Below, in pieces: positions 36,326-44,324 of a DNA stretch of 64,000 nt (its first letter is position 1; each line of letters opens with the position of its first letter). The notes under the pieces were generated by a model. It ran no database searches and was not told where the DNA came from. It worked only from the letters and a program-made list of their open reading frames with translations. The position numbers and the translations under genes were made by a program. Origin of the DNA: Singulisphaera acidiphila DSM 18658 (GTDB lineage: Bacteria; Planctomycetota; Planctomycetia; Isosphaerales; Isosphaeraceae); contig NC_019892.1 in the NCBI RefSeq assembly GCF_000242455.2, positions 5,714,744-5,778,743 of the forward strand, written 5' to 3'.

Positions 36326-37088
36326 TCCTCGATAGGACCCGCGGCTCGTTCAAAAAGGGCGGAACCTCGGAACGAGCAACTTCGGGCCGGGACGCACAAC
36401 GGTCGAGGCGGGCGGAAGGTCGGTGTCGTGTGGGCAACCCACGGGCGATCAATTTATGGAAGGTTTAACCTTCGCACTGTAACGACCCAAAGACACCACT
36501 GTCAACGCAATAGTGAAATCCATTGCAGGTCGACGAATTTCTTCTGGCCTTAATGATTCGGGCCATGTGACCGGTCTCGCCGACTTGATTGATAGAAGCG
36601 TCATATGCGTCACTCCGATAGGCGAGTGAACGAGGTCCGCAGGCATGCGGGCTCGATCTCGTGGAGTGAATTGCAAGCCCGTTTCGTGGATGGGGTCTTC
36701 CCTTGATTTTCGGGCGGGCACCGGGTGTCACGGGTTGAGTGTCTGGAGTGATCGTGTTGTTTGTGATTGTTTGTGTGAATATTTTGAATATTTGTGTGTA
36801 TTGGTTCAGGATGTCTGTGAAATAATCGCAGGAGCATCCGGTTTCGGTGGATGTCCTCTCAGCCCACGTTGCTCGCGAAATCCACGGCCGGATCCGCTTT
36901 CGTGTTTTTCACGCTGAGTGAAGAGGAAGGCGACACACGGATTTCTTGCCGTAAGGCAGTGGTGGGGCGACTGTCTTTGAGGGCCGCGGTATTATGCTGG
37001 TTTGGTTCGGGGAGATTGCCTTCCGCCGCTCAAACGCGACGGTGGTTGGTGGGGAACCGGCATCATCGAGTCGGTGCGAAGAAGGAGA
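36326..37088. other. Divergent intergenic region, 763 bp
   Basis: No gene is recognised between the leftward cytochrome gene and the rightward TIM-barrel gene. At 36745-36830 there is an AT-rich, strongly GT-skewed tract (TTGTTTGTGATTGTTTGTGT and onward) similar in character to tracts at 7820-7890 and 46215-46300. It may be promoter or leader DNA; no specific site can be defended. Confidence 0.55.
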
Positions 37089-37094
37089 ATGATG

Positions 37095-37973
37095 ATGAGT
37101 TCGTCGACGGCTCTTTCGCGACGGGGCTTCGGCCGGCTTGGGGCTTCAGCCGCGCTGCTTTCGCCGCTGGCCGGGTTGGTCCCGCAGGCGTTGGCCGCGC
37201 CTGGTGATTCCCCAAGATCGGACGGCGATCCTTGGTTGGGGTTGAAGGTGGGGGTGGCGTCCTACAGCCTGAGCAAGCTCTCGCTGGACGAGGCGATCAA
37301 AGGGATTCGCCGGGTCGGGGTGAATTACGTTTCGATCAAGGACTCCCACCTTCCGCTCAAGAGTACCGCCGAGCAGCGGAAGGCCGTGGTTCGCAAGTTC
37401 CGTGATGCGGGGATCACGACCTTGAGCTGTGGCGTGGTGGGCATGAACGACGATGAGGCCAGTCTCCGCAACGCGTTCGAGTACGCGCGTGATGCCGGAA
37501 TTCCGACCATCGTCTGCAAGCCGACGCGGAAATCTCTCCCGCAGTTGGACAAGCTGGTCAAGGAGTTCGACATCCGGCTTGCCATTCACAACCATGGCCC
37601 TGAAGATCAAGTTTGGCCCTCGCCGCTCGATGCCTGGGAGGCCGTTCAGCCCTTCGACGAGCGGATCGGACTCTGTATCGACGTGGGACACACCGCGCGT
37701 TGCGGGGTCGATCCCGCTGAGGCCATTCGCAAGTGTGCGCCGCGGCTCTACGACCTCCACTTCAAAGATCTGGCGAGCCGCGAGGGGAAGTCGAGGCCGG
37801 TGGTCGTCGGTTGGGGTGTGCTCGACACGCTCGCGATGTTACGTGCCCTGCTCGAGATCAAGTATTCTCATCACGTCGGCCTCGAATACGAAGCCGAGAT
37901 GAACGACCCGCTCCCCGGTGTCGCCGAAAGCATCGGTTACGTGCGTGGTGCTCTCGCAAGCCTGAAGAGTTAA
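37095..37973 (+). CDS. Tat-exported sugar phosphate isomerase/epimerase-like TIM-barrel protein
   Basis: Protein of 292 residues. Three ATGs in a row (37089, 37092, 37095) follow AAGGAG; 37095 has the best spacing. The N-terminus has SRRGFGRLGASAALLSPLAG, a Tat leader. The body is the xylose-isomerase-like TIM barrel (AP_endonuc_2 type): GVASYSLSKLSLDEAIKGI, then LAIHNHGPEDQ, GLCIDVGHTARCGVDPAEAI, LYDLHFKDL and VGLEYEAE, giving the metal-binding Glu/Asp/His set of the family. It probably isomerises or epimerises a sugar in the periplasm; such proteins often work with Gfo/Idh/MocA enzymes, two of which are in this window. Confidence 0.92.
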   Translation: MSSSTALSRRGFGRLGASAALLSPLAGLVPQALAAPGDSPRSDGDPWLGLKVGVASYSLSKLSLDEAIKGIRRVGVNYVSIKDSHLPLKSTAEQRKAVVRKFRDAGITTLSCGVVGMNDDEASLRNAFEYARDAGIPTIVCKPTRKSLPQLDKLVKEFDIRLAIHNHGPEDQVWPSPLDAWEAVQPFDERIGLCIDVGHTARCGVDPAEAIRKCAPRLYDLHFKDLASREGKSRPVVVGWGVLDTLAMLRALLEIKYSHHVGLEYEAEMNDPLPGVAESIGYVRGALASLKS

Positions 37974-38064
37974 CCCAACAAGGCCAAGGCCAAGGCCGGG
38001 AATCTCCTCCCGGCCCCTCCGGCCAAATCCCTACGTCCGGGCGATTCCCCCGAAGGGATCTTCT

Positions 38065-38514
38065 TCACGGCTGTTTCTTCCTAGCGGTCTTCGGCGATCT
38101 GCCTGGCTGATCGCCATCGCCCTTGGCTTCGACGACTGCGAACCCCACTGCCGAATCATCGTCCGGGTCGCCATTGTAGTTGACCGTGATCTCTTCGCCC
38201 GGCTCGATGTCGCGCAACGAGGTGAAGACCTTGGTCCGTTGGCCCCGGTCGTCATAGCGGGCGTTCGGGCGGAACGAATGGTTGTAGAGCGAACCGTAGC
38301 CGAGAGCCAGGGCTACGGTGTCTTTGCTCCACAGGAAGCAGTAGTGCCCCAGGCTCGTCCAGGCCGAGCCCTGCTTGAGTTCGTCAATCGGCACGACGAG
38401 CACGGGAACCCGTTCGATCACCTCCCCCTCTCGAATCAGCCGGCGCGCGAAAACACCTCGTCCTCGTCCGGGGGAACGCCGGACTTCGATCGCATCCGAA
38501 TGCTCAAGCACCAT
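38065..38514 (-). CDS. SET-domain protein (putative protein lysine methyltransferase)
   Basis: Protein of 149 residues, essentially a bare SET domain: RRSPGRGRGVFARRLIREGE at the N-terminus, the active-site motif YNHSFRPNARY (NHS-xx-PN) and the closing PGEEITVNYNG. A short basic tail (PKTARKKQP) follows. The family transfers methyl groups from S-adenosylmethionine to lysine; bacterial targets are seldom known. It has no pre-SET or post-SET cysteine cluster. It is a single gene on the minus strand, about 90 bp convergent to the TIM-barrel gene. Start at the ATG at 38514, with GGAGAA 8 bases upstream. Confidence 0.92.
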   Translation of the reverse strand: MVLEHSDAIEVRRSPGRGRGVFARRLIREGEVIERVPVLVVPIDELKQGSAWTSLGHYCFLWSKDTVALALGYGSLYNHSFRPNARYDDRGQRTKVFTSLRDIEPGEEITVNYNGDPDDDSAVGFAVVEAKGDGDQPGRSPKTARKKQP

Positions 38515-38795
38515 CCATTTTTCTCCGGGGTCCGCTGCGCCGCGGCCCGCTTTCTCTCGAAATCAACAAGATCGTCCCCTTCGCCAAAGCCGAGTCGGCT
38601 TCGAGGGGGAGTGAATTCATGGCTTCTACCAACTCACAGATAATCGCTTGAGCATCGGCTTTGTCGGAAGACTTCGTCAACGCAGCCGGCGTGAGCCGAA
38701 GGAGCGGACGGTGAACACCGTGGCGAAGTGGGCCCTGGATGCTTGGCAAAAGGGGGGGCCAAGGACCAAGGGCAAGACGTGATCCACTCGCTGCG

Positions 38796-39377
38796 TCAGC
38801 CCATCAGGTCGACGACGGCGAGGCTGCGGTCGAGATTCAATGAGGACTTCAGGTCGGCGACCAGTAAGCGGTGTTGATCGCCAGCATCGGTGGGGACGGC
38901 GAGGTAGAGGTGTCCTTTGTAGATCACCCCTCGCGATGCTCCGTCGCTTGCCTCGGAGGGTCTGCGAACCTCGTCCCACGCTCGGACCGCTGAAATGATC
39001 TCTTCCTCCGCGTTCCGCAGGGCTCGTTGAATGACGTTCATCCACCTCTCCCAGGCTCGCTTTTCCTCGATCGCGGCTTGGCTCCGGCCGAACGCTCCGC
39101 CTTCATCCTGAAAGTGCTTGCTGTTCTCGAGGCGCCGGCGGACTTCGGCCAGCCGGTGCTTGAGTTCCAGAAAGTGGTCGAGGGCCGACTCCGTCTGCTC
39201 GATGGCCAGGGCGCGGTGATTGGCGATCGACTCGGTGACGACCGTCAAAGGGGCTAGCTCGGCGTAACTGACCACGTGAGGTCGGTGGGCACCCGAGGGC
39301 CGTGCCCTTCGCGAGAAGGATCGGCAGAAGGAGGAAAGGCTGTCGAATGCCTTGCTCGATGACGAAAGATCATCCAT
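38796..39377 (-). CDS. Hypothetical helical protein
   Basis: Protein of 193 residues with an excellent AAGGAGG ribosome site before the ATG at 39377. The middle (about 55-125) is helical and charged: ESALDHFLELKHRLAEVRRR, then AIEEKRAWERWMNVIQRAL. The end is beta-like with IYKGHLYLAVPTD and ADLKSSLNLDRSLAVVDLMG. There is no signal peptide or membrane segment, and no known family was recognised. The 281 bp between its stop and the SET gene hold no gene I can support. Confidence 0.75.
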   Translation of the reverse strand: MDDLSSSSKAFDSLSSFCRSFSRRARPSGAHRPHVVSYAELAPLTVVTESIANHRALAIEQTESALDHFLELKHRLAEVRRRLENSKHFQDEGGAFGRSQAAIEEKRAWERWMNVIQRALRNAEEEIISAVRAWDEVRRPSEASDGASRGVIYKGHLYLAVPTDAGDQHRLLVADLKSSLNLDRSLAVVDLMG

Positions 39378-39779
39378 CGCCGTCCTCCTTGATGATGGAG
39401 TGACCGGAGCGTGCCCACCCTTTTACGAAGAGACCCTCGTCCGAATCTACGGATTCTCGGCGGTCCCCAGAACGGGAAAGCTTATGTTTTGCTCATCGGC
39501 AAATTGAGGCTCTGAATACCGGTCGCGTGCCCAGTTTTTTGGGGGGGAACCTGGCGGCGGTTCGGGTTGTGCGGCTGGTCCGGGATATTAGGGGTTGTTG
39601 AGTTCCCTTGGGATCAAACTGCGATTCGCGCGGTTGAGGACGGAGCCCCAACCCGAGCGAGTACGTGCTTGCGAACTGGTCTGAAGGTGGTCAAGCTGGA
39701 CACCCGAGGTCAAAGCTCGCTCCCATGGGCGGGTCGCGGATTCCTTTTTGTGGACTCGTTCGCTCCGGGAGGACCGGCG
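39378..39779. other. Divergent intergenic region
   Basis: Non-coding, as far as can be judged; the frame of the next gene is open from 39567, but those codons read as noise. The interval must contain promoters for both flanking genes. Confidence 0.5.
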
Positions 39780-40403
39780 ATGGCAAGTTCGGACGTGCTT
39801 CGGCATGGCGTGGGGCTGGTTGCGGTTTTCGGAATCGCTCTTGGTCTCGGTCTCGTGAGCCTCGGGGCGGATCAGCCCGCCGATGACGCGACGACCACGG
39901 CCGGTGAAAGCAAGGTCCCTGATGAATGGCTGGAAGGCACGCGCAGTTCGCGGGCCATGCGGTTCGCTGAGCTGAAGGTGGGGGAGAACCCCCCGGCGCT
40001 GAAGGTCGGGGAATGGAAGAACGCCGACACGCTGGACCTGGCCGATCTCAAGGGCAAGGTCGTCCTGCTGGACTTCTGGGCCACGTGGTGCGGGCCTTGC
40101 CTTGTGAGCATTCCCCATACCAACGACCTCTACGAACGCTACAAGGGGGACGGCCTCGTCATCATTGGGGTCTGCCACAGCCGAGGGGCCGACCTGATGG
40201 GCAAGACGGCCGAGGACAAGGGGATCAAGTATCCGGTCGCCGCCGACGTCGACGGTGCGACCGTCGCCGCCTTCGCCGTGGACAGCTTCCCCGACTATTA
40301 TTTCATCGACCGTGCGGGCAAGCTTCGGATTCTCGACTGCAAGAACAATAACGTGGAAGACGCCATCAAGCTCCTCCTGGCCGAGAAGGCGAAGTCAAAG
40401 TAA
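39780..40403 (+). CDS. TlpA/ResA-like exported thioredoxin-family protein
   Basis: Protein of 207 residues. The start at 39780 follows GGGAGGA and gives a signal peptide or anchor (GVGLVAVFGIALGLGLVSLGA). The thioredoxin fold has VVLLDFWATWCGPC with the redox pair at 104-107, then GLVIIGVCHSRGAD and the cis-Pro region DSFPDYYFIDRAGK. It is an alkyl-hydroperoxide/redoxin-type domain, likely reducing disulfides in the periplasm, as in cytochrome c maturation, which would suit the heme-rich content of this genome. The next gene starts 6 bp after the stop and may be co-transcribed. Confidence 0.93.
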   Translation: MASSDVLRHGVGLVAVFGIALGLGLVSLGADQPADDATTTAGESKVPDEWLEGTRSSRAMRFAELKVGENPPALKVGEWKNADTLDLADLKGKVVLLDFWATWCGPCLVSIPHTNDLYERYKGDGLVIIGVCHSRGADLMGKTAEDKGIKYPVAADVDGATVAAFAVDSFPDYYFIDRAGKLRILDCKNNNVEDAIKLLLAEKAKSK

Positions 40404-40408
40404 GGTCG

Positions 40409-40969
40409 GTGTCCCCGGTGCGCACGCTCCCGCGAACGTTCTACGATCGAAGTACGGAAACCGTGGCCAAAGAGCTCCTTGGGATGCTCCTGGTACATCG
40501 CATCGATGGGATCATGCGTGTCGGGCGGATCGTCGAGACGGAGGCTTATCTTGGTCCTCACGACCTCGCCGCGCACACGTCACGGGGGCGGACCGCTCGC
40601 ACCGAGGTGATGTTCGGTCCGCCCGGCTATGCGTACGTCTATTTGATCTATGGAATTTATAACTGCCTGAACGTTGTGACCGAGGCTGAGGGGCATGGCT
40701 CGGCTGTTCTCTTTCGGGCTCTGGAGCCGATCGCGAACCTCGAAGGGGGGACGAAGGGCCCCGGCCTCCTCTGCCGCGCGATGGGGATCGACCGCCGGCT
40801 TTACGGTCACGACCTCACGAGCGACGATTTCTTCATCGCCGCGCCCGAGCGGCCAGAGGCGTTCACGATCGTCGCGCGGCCACGGGTCGGCGTGGACTAC
40901 GCAGGGGAATGGGCTAGCCGGCCGCTCCGGTTCTATATCCAGAGCAACGCATTCGTTTCGCGGAAATGA
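40409..40969 (+). CDS. 3-methyladenine DNA glycosylase (AAG/MPG family)
   Basis: Base-excision repair enzyme of 186 residues that removes alkylated purines. It starts with GTG at 40409, 6 bp after the upstream gene. Family hallmarks are FYDRSTETVAKELLG, RIVETEAYLGPHDLAAH with catalytic Glu E45, stacking Tyr Y47 and base-contacting His H56 (compare human E125/Y127/H136), GYAYVYLIYGIYNCLNVV with the second stacking Tyr, and LEGGTKGPGLLCRAMGI. Length is typical of bacterial members. It is cytoplasmic; co-occurrence with a TlpA-like gene looks incidental. Confidence 0.96.
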   Translation: MSPVRTLPRTFYDRSTETVAKELLGMLLVHRIDGIMRVGRIVETEAYLGPHDLAAHTSRGRTARTEVMFGPPGYAYVYLIYGIYNCLNVVTEAEGHGSAVLFRALEPIANLEGGTKGPGLLCRAMGIDRRLYGHDLTSDDFFIAAPERPEAFTIVARPRVGVDYAGEWASRPLRFYIQSNAFVSRK

Positions 40970-41016
40970 CCGGGTGAGATTGAGGAATTGCCTTGGATAC
41001 TGCACTGCTCTGAAAA

Positions 41017-41808
41017 TTAATCGGGGTGCTCAGCAACTGCGAGGTTCGGTTCGTCTCGCCGACGGATGCAGAACACCAGAATGGCAACCCCGGTCAAGGC
41101 GAACGGCAGGACAGCGAGCTCGAGCCACCACATGGACCGGCCTGCGAACTCTTGCGACAGGAGGAAGACCCCGGCGATCCCGTCCATGAGCGTGAACACC
41201 GCGAACCCCCAGAGCACCATCCACGGCCGTCGGCCCGCGACTCCCAACAAGACGAGACCCCGGGTCGAGGCGTGCCCTAAGAGGGCGATGATCCGCTCCG
41301 CTGGTGGAACCAGCCAGAACAGTGGAGTGGCGGTTGCACGGGCGAGTACCTCATTGCGCTCTCCCTTCGCGTCAGCCCCGTCCATCGCCACGGCGACCCA
41401 GATGCCAAGGCTGACAACTCCGAGTAGCAAAGCCTCGAAGGCGCCGGCCCCAACGCCCACGGCGACGGCCCTCCCAGCGTCGCGACCCAGGTGTCCCCAC
41501 CGCCGTCCGGCCAGCCAGACCAGGCCCAGCTCGAACGCGGCGGACACGGCCCCCAGGTACAGGCCGGCTCCGGTTAGGAAGAGGGGGCGCGATAGGGCCC
41601 TCTTCAGAAACCCCACGGCGACTTGGTTGGCGAGCAGAGAGAAGGCCACTTTGAGGGCGACGGCGAGCGCCCACAGTCCGGCCCCGGCCCAGAACCACTT
41701 GAACTCGGCGCCCGAGGCCCGCCTCCATACGGCGATGGCGAGTACGGACACAAGGAACATTCCCAGGCCGGGGATGCCGAACAGGAGTAGGTTGGACGTT
41801 GGCTCCAT
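41017..41808 (-). CDS. YhfC-like polytopic membrane protein (putative intramembrane metalloprotease)
   Basis: Membrane protein of 263 residues from the ATG at 41808. About seven hydrophobic segments are readable, for example FGIPGLGMFLVSVLAIAVW, GLYLGAVSAAFELGLVWL and WGFAVFTLMDGIAGVFLL. Motifs GVGAGAFEALLLG and PPAERIIALLGHASTRGLVL match the Glu- and ER-x(n)-H-type motifs of YhfC/CPBP-like proteins, for which a metal site has been proposed. Proteolytic activity is inferred from family only. Convergent with the glycosylase gene (47 bp between stops). Confidence 0.8.
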   Translation of the reverse strand: MEPTSNLLLFGIPGLGMFLVSVLAIAVWRRASGAEFKWFWAGAGLWALAVALKVAFSLLANQVAVGFLKRALSRPLFLTGAGLYLGAVSAAFELGLVWLAGRRWGHLGRDAGRAVAVGVGAGAFEALLLGVVSLGIWVAVAMDGADAKGERNEVLARATATPLFWLVPPAERIIALLGHASTRGLVLLGVAGRRPWMVLWGFAVFTLMDGIAGVFLLSQEFAGRSMWWLELAVLPFALTGVAILVFCIRRRDEPNLAVAEHPD

Positions 41809-42385
41809 GACCTGGCTCCAATGGAGGGAGTGAGACGGGGATCCGCCCCGCGCGGGACGATGGCCGTTGCCACACGAGCCGATCGCCCAAGCGGAGCCTG
41901 CCCACGACGACATCCTCGCATCCTCGACCCGTCCTATGCCAGTGGTTCTCCTCCCTTGCCGCTGTTCTCGACCGGCGCACCACTCCACGGCTCGCCCGCC
42001 ACCTTCTCCCTCGGCTGCGCTGTCAGCGACTTCGGCTCCGACAACCTTCCTTTGGAATGAACGAGGTTGCCGAGTTCAGAAGGGCGTGAGCGCTCGCTGA
42101 ATCCAGTCTTGCCATTGGTGACGATCCTGCTGGGTTGGTCCCTTTTCACCAACCCGGGAGCCAGCCCATGGCCCGCCCCGACGACCCCAGCCTCGAATGC
42201 GCCTGGCGGCAACGCCTTGAGCGGCAATCTCATAGCGGATTTACAGCGGGACCCATTTTTTTGGCATTTTTCTATCGATGATTAGAGAATTTTTGGAATC
42301 TTGTAAGAGCTGCTGTCAGCCGGAGTTGCTGACTCGCTACGAGAGATCGCCGTCTTTCAACCAAAATCTGTCCTACAGTGGAATT
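41809..42385. other. Intergenic region with a transposase-accessory fragment
   Basis: The only recognisable item is the short IS66-type fragment at 42168-42281. An AT-rich stretch at 42255-42300 (with CCCATTTTTTTGGCATTTTT) comes before uraH and may hold its promoter. Confidence 0.5.
42168..42281 (+). pseudogene. N-terminal fragment of an IS66-type TnpA accessory protein
   Basis: A 37-codon frame begins MARPDDPSLECAWRQRLERQ and then SHSGFTAG, closely like the start of the small TnpA-like accessory proteins of IS66-type elements (DPSLxxAWRxRLxRxxxSGLT). After that the similarity is lost and the frame runs into an unrelated AT-rich sequence. This looks like a truncated relic. No terminal repeats or other transposase parts were found nearby. 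Confidence 0.45.
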
Positions 42386-42727
42386 ATGAGTATCAGCCGT
42401 ATCACCACACACATTCTCGACACGACATGCGGACGACCAGCAGCCGGCGTGTCCGCCCGATTGGAATTCCAGGGTCCCGATGGTTGGCAAGAAATAGGCT
42501 CTGGCGTTAGCAACGAGGATGGGCGGATCATGAATCTAGGCCCGGCCGAGTTGGCGGTCGGGAACTACCGGATCGAAATCGATACCGGCGCCTATTACCG
42601 GCAGATCGAAACGGAATCCTTCTTCTCTTCCGTTTGCCTGGGCCTTGTTCTCAAGGATCCTGCACAGCATTACCATGTGCCATTGCTCATCAGCCCGTTC
42701 GCCATTTCTACCTATCGAGGCAGCTAA
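42386..42727 (+). CDS. uraH: 5-hydroxyisourate hydrolase (transthyretin-related)
   Basis: Hydrolase of 113 residues that converts 5-hydroxyisourate to OHCU in urate breakdown. The start at 42386 gives the family N-terminus SRITTHILDTTCGRPAAGV with active-site His at residue 9. An Arg in GNYRIEID, a His in HYHVPLLISPF and the diagnostic C-terminal YRGS complete the signature; YRGS distinguishes HIUase from true transthyretin. No signal peptide. The uricase gene begins 2 bp after its stop, so the two form an operon and catalyse consecutive steps. Confidence 0.97.
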   Translation: MSISRITTHILDTTCGRPAAGVSARLEFQGPDGWQEIGSGVSNEDGRIMNLGPAELAVGNYRIEIDTGAYYRQIETESFFSSVCLGLVLKDPAQHYHVPLLISPFAISTYRGS

Positions 42728-42729
42728 CC

Positions 42730-43659
42730 ATGACAACGCCATCGGGCGCAAATCCGGCCGACACAGCGCCAGACGGCAAGATCGTTCTGGGGAAGAACCA
42801 GTACGGAAAGGCCGGCAACCACGTCGTTCGGATCACCCGCGATACCGCCCGTCACGAGATTGAAGACCTGACCGTCATTTCCCAGTTGCGCGGTGACTTC
42901 GAGTCTTGCCACACCGAGGGGGACAATAGTCATTGCGTGGCCACGGACACCCAGAAGAATACGATCTTCTCGCTCGCACGCGATGGCGTGGGTTCCCCAG
43001 AGGCTTTCCTGCTGCGCCTGGGCAAACACTTCACCACCAGCTTCGAGTGGGTCAGCGGCGGCCGATGGGCCGCGGAGCAGTTCACGTGGCAGCGGATCAA
43101 GGTCGACGGCAAGGAGCATAATCATGCCTTCGTACAGAACCGTACCGAAACCCGTACCGCCGTGCTCCTGATCGACAAGGACGGTCCGCACCTCTTTGCC
43201 GGACTCAAGGATCTGACCGTGCTCAAGTCCACCGGTTCGGAGTTTCATGGCTTCCCGCAGGACAAATACACCACTCTGGTGGAGACCAGCGACCGCATCC
43301 TCTCCACCGACGTGGCGGCCCGCTGGCGCTACAACACCGCCGAGCTGGATTTCAATGCCGTCTATGCCGATGTCCGTCGAATTTTGCTGGAGACCTTTGC
43401 TAGTGTTCACTCACTGGCGCTGCAGCAAACACTCTTCCAGATGGGCAAAAACGTTTTGCAGGCCCACCGCAACATTGTGGATATCCGATTTTCCATGCCG
43501 AACAAGCACCACTTCGTCGTGGACCTGGCGCACTTTGGCCAGGACAACCCGAACGTCGTCTTCTGGGCTGCCGATCGTCCTTTCGGGCTGATTGAGGGAA
43601 CCGTCAAACGCGATGATGCAGCCGATGATTTGTGGGAATCCGTCGCCGGCTTCTGCTAA
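42730..43659 (+). CDS. uox: Urate oxidase (uricase)
   Basis: Cofactor-free uricase of 309 residues that oxidises urate to 5-hydroxyisourate, the substrate of the preceding uraH product. Motifs are LGKNQYGKAGNHVVRI with the catalytic Lys near the N-terminus, TDTQKNTIFSLARD with the paired Thr, FEWVSGGRW, LKSTGSEFHGFPQDKYTTL and MPNKHHFVVDL with the conserved His. The two T-fold repeats are intact and full length. The ATG at 42730 is 2 bp after the uraH stop. The third enzyme of the classical route, OHCU decarboxylase, is not in the window. Confidence 0.97.
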   Translation: MTTPSGANPADTAPDGKIVLGKNQYGKAGNHVVRITRDTARHEIEDLTVISQLRGDFESCHTEGDNSHCVATDTQKNTIFSLARDGVGSPEAFLLRLGKHFTTSFEWVSGGRWAAEQFTWQRIKVDGKEHNHAFVQNRTETRTAVLLIDKDGPHLFAGLKDLTVLKSTGSEFHGFPQDKYTTLVETSDRILSTDVAARWRYNTAELDFNAVYADVRRILLETFASVHSLALQQTLFQMGKNVLQAHRNIVDIRFSMPNKHHFVVDLAHFGQDNPNVVFWAADRPFGLIEGTVKRDDAADDLWESVAGFC

Positions 43660-43776
43660 CTCGAACGGCGGGTCCTGGATCTGACTCGCCAGCCGCCCGT
43701 CGATAGATCAACCGTATTGGGAACATCGGTTGCATTAAGCCGGCTTGATTTTGCGGGAATTTTCAACCCTTGAGAG

Positions 43777-44190
43777 ATGCCGATGTCCGACACGCGTGAA
43801 GGGGCTGTGCGCCACATCACCTGCGACAGGGTTACGAAGCCGCTGCCCATATACTCGCATGCGACCGTTCATAACGGCATCGTCTACGTCTCTGGCCTCC
43901 AGGGTTTCATTCCGGGGACATTCGATTTTCCGTCCCCGGCCCCTGCGGATCAAGCACGGCAGGCGCTCGCAAACCTGAAGGTGATTCTTGAGCAGGCGGG
44001 ATCGAGCCTGAGCCATGTCCTCAAGATCACCATCTTCATGATCGATATGCGCGACTTTCCCAAGATCAACGAGGTGGTCAACGAGGTGTTTCCGGAGTTA
44101 CCTCCCGCCCGGAGTTCGATCGCTGTGGCCGAGATTCCAAGGGAAGCGAAAGTGGCCATCGAGGCCATCGCAGCGCTGAGGAACGTTTGA
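43777..44190 (+). CDS. RidA (YjgF/UK114) family protein
   Basis: Protein of 137 residues of the RidA family, which hydrolyse reactive enamines/imines to keto acids and ammonia. Family words are YSHATVHNGIVYVSGLQGF, NLKVILEQAGSSLSHVLKIT and PPARSSIAVAEIPREAKVAI, with the substrate Arg in PPARS. Start at the ATG at 43777 (an ATG two codons later is possible). It lies 117 bp after uricase on the same strand. RidA-like proteins are sometimes encoded within purine and pyrimidine breakdown clusters, so a role in the same pathway is plausible. Confidence 0.93.
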   Translation: MPMSDTREGAVRHITCDRVTKPLPIYSHATVHNGIVYVSGLQGFIPGTFDFPSPAPADQARQALANLKVILEQAGSSLSHVLKITIFMIDMRDFPKINEVVNEVFPELPPARSSIAVAEIPREAKVAIEAIAALRNV

Positions 44191-44221
44191 CGAGCGAGAG
44201 GGCGTTTGGGACCTTCGCGTC

Positions 44222-44306
44222 TCGATTTGCTCGCCTTGTCGCGTGGCACACACCATGCCCCTTTGGTGAATGATTTGCTGGGGCGTGCCACTCGACAAGA
44301 GCGAGA
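44222..44306. repeat. Imperfect inverted repeat between convergent genes
   Basis: CTCGATTTGCTCGCCTTGTCG and GTGGCACAC on the left pair with GTGCCACTCGACAAGAGCGA on the right around a loop containing CATGCCCC/GGGGCG. It lies between the RidA gene and a convergent gene, so it may serve as a shared factor-independent stop even without a T tract, or be a dispersed intergenic repeat. Confidence 0.5.
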
Positions 44307-44324
44307 TCAAAGTATCGACCCGAT

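Noticed and set aside
38504..38749. Possible 81-residue minus-strand protein between the SET gene and the next gene
   Set aside because: Overlaps the SET start, lacks a ribosome site and shows no family; too weak to list.
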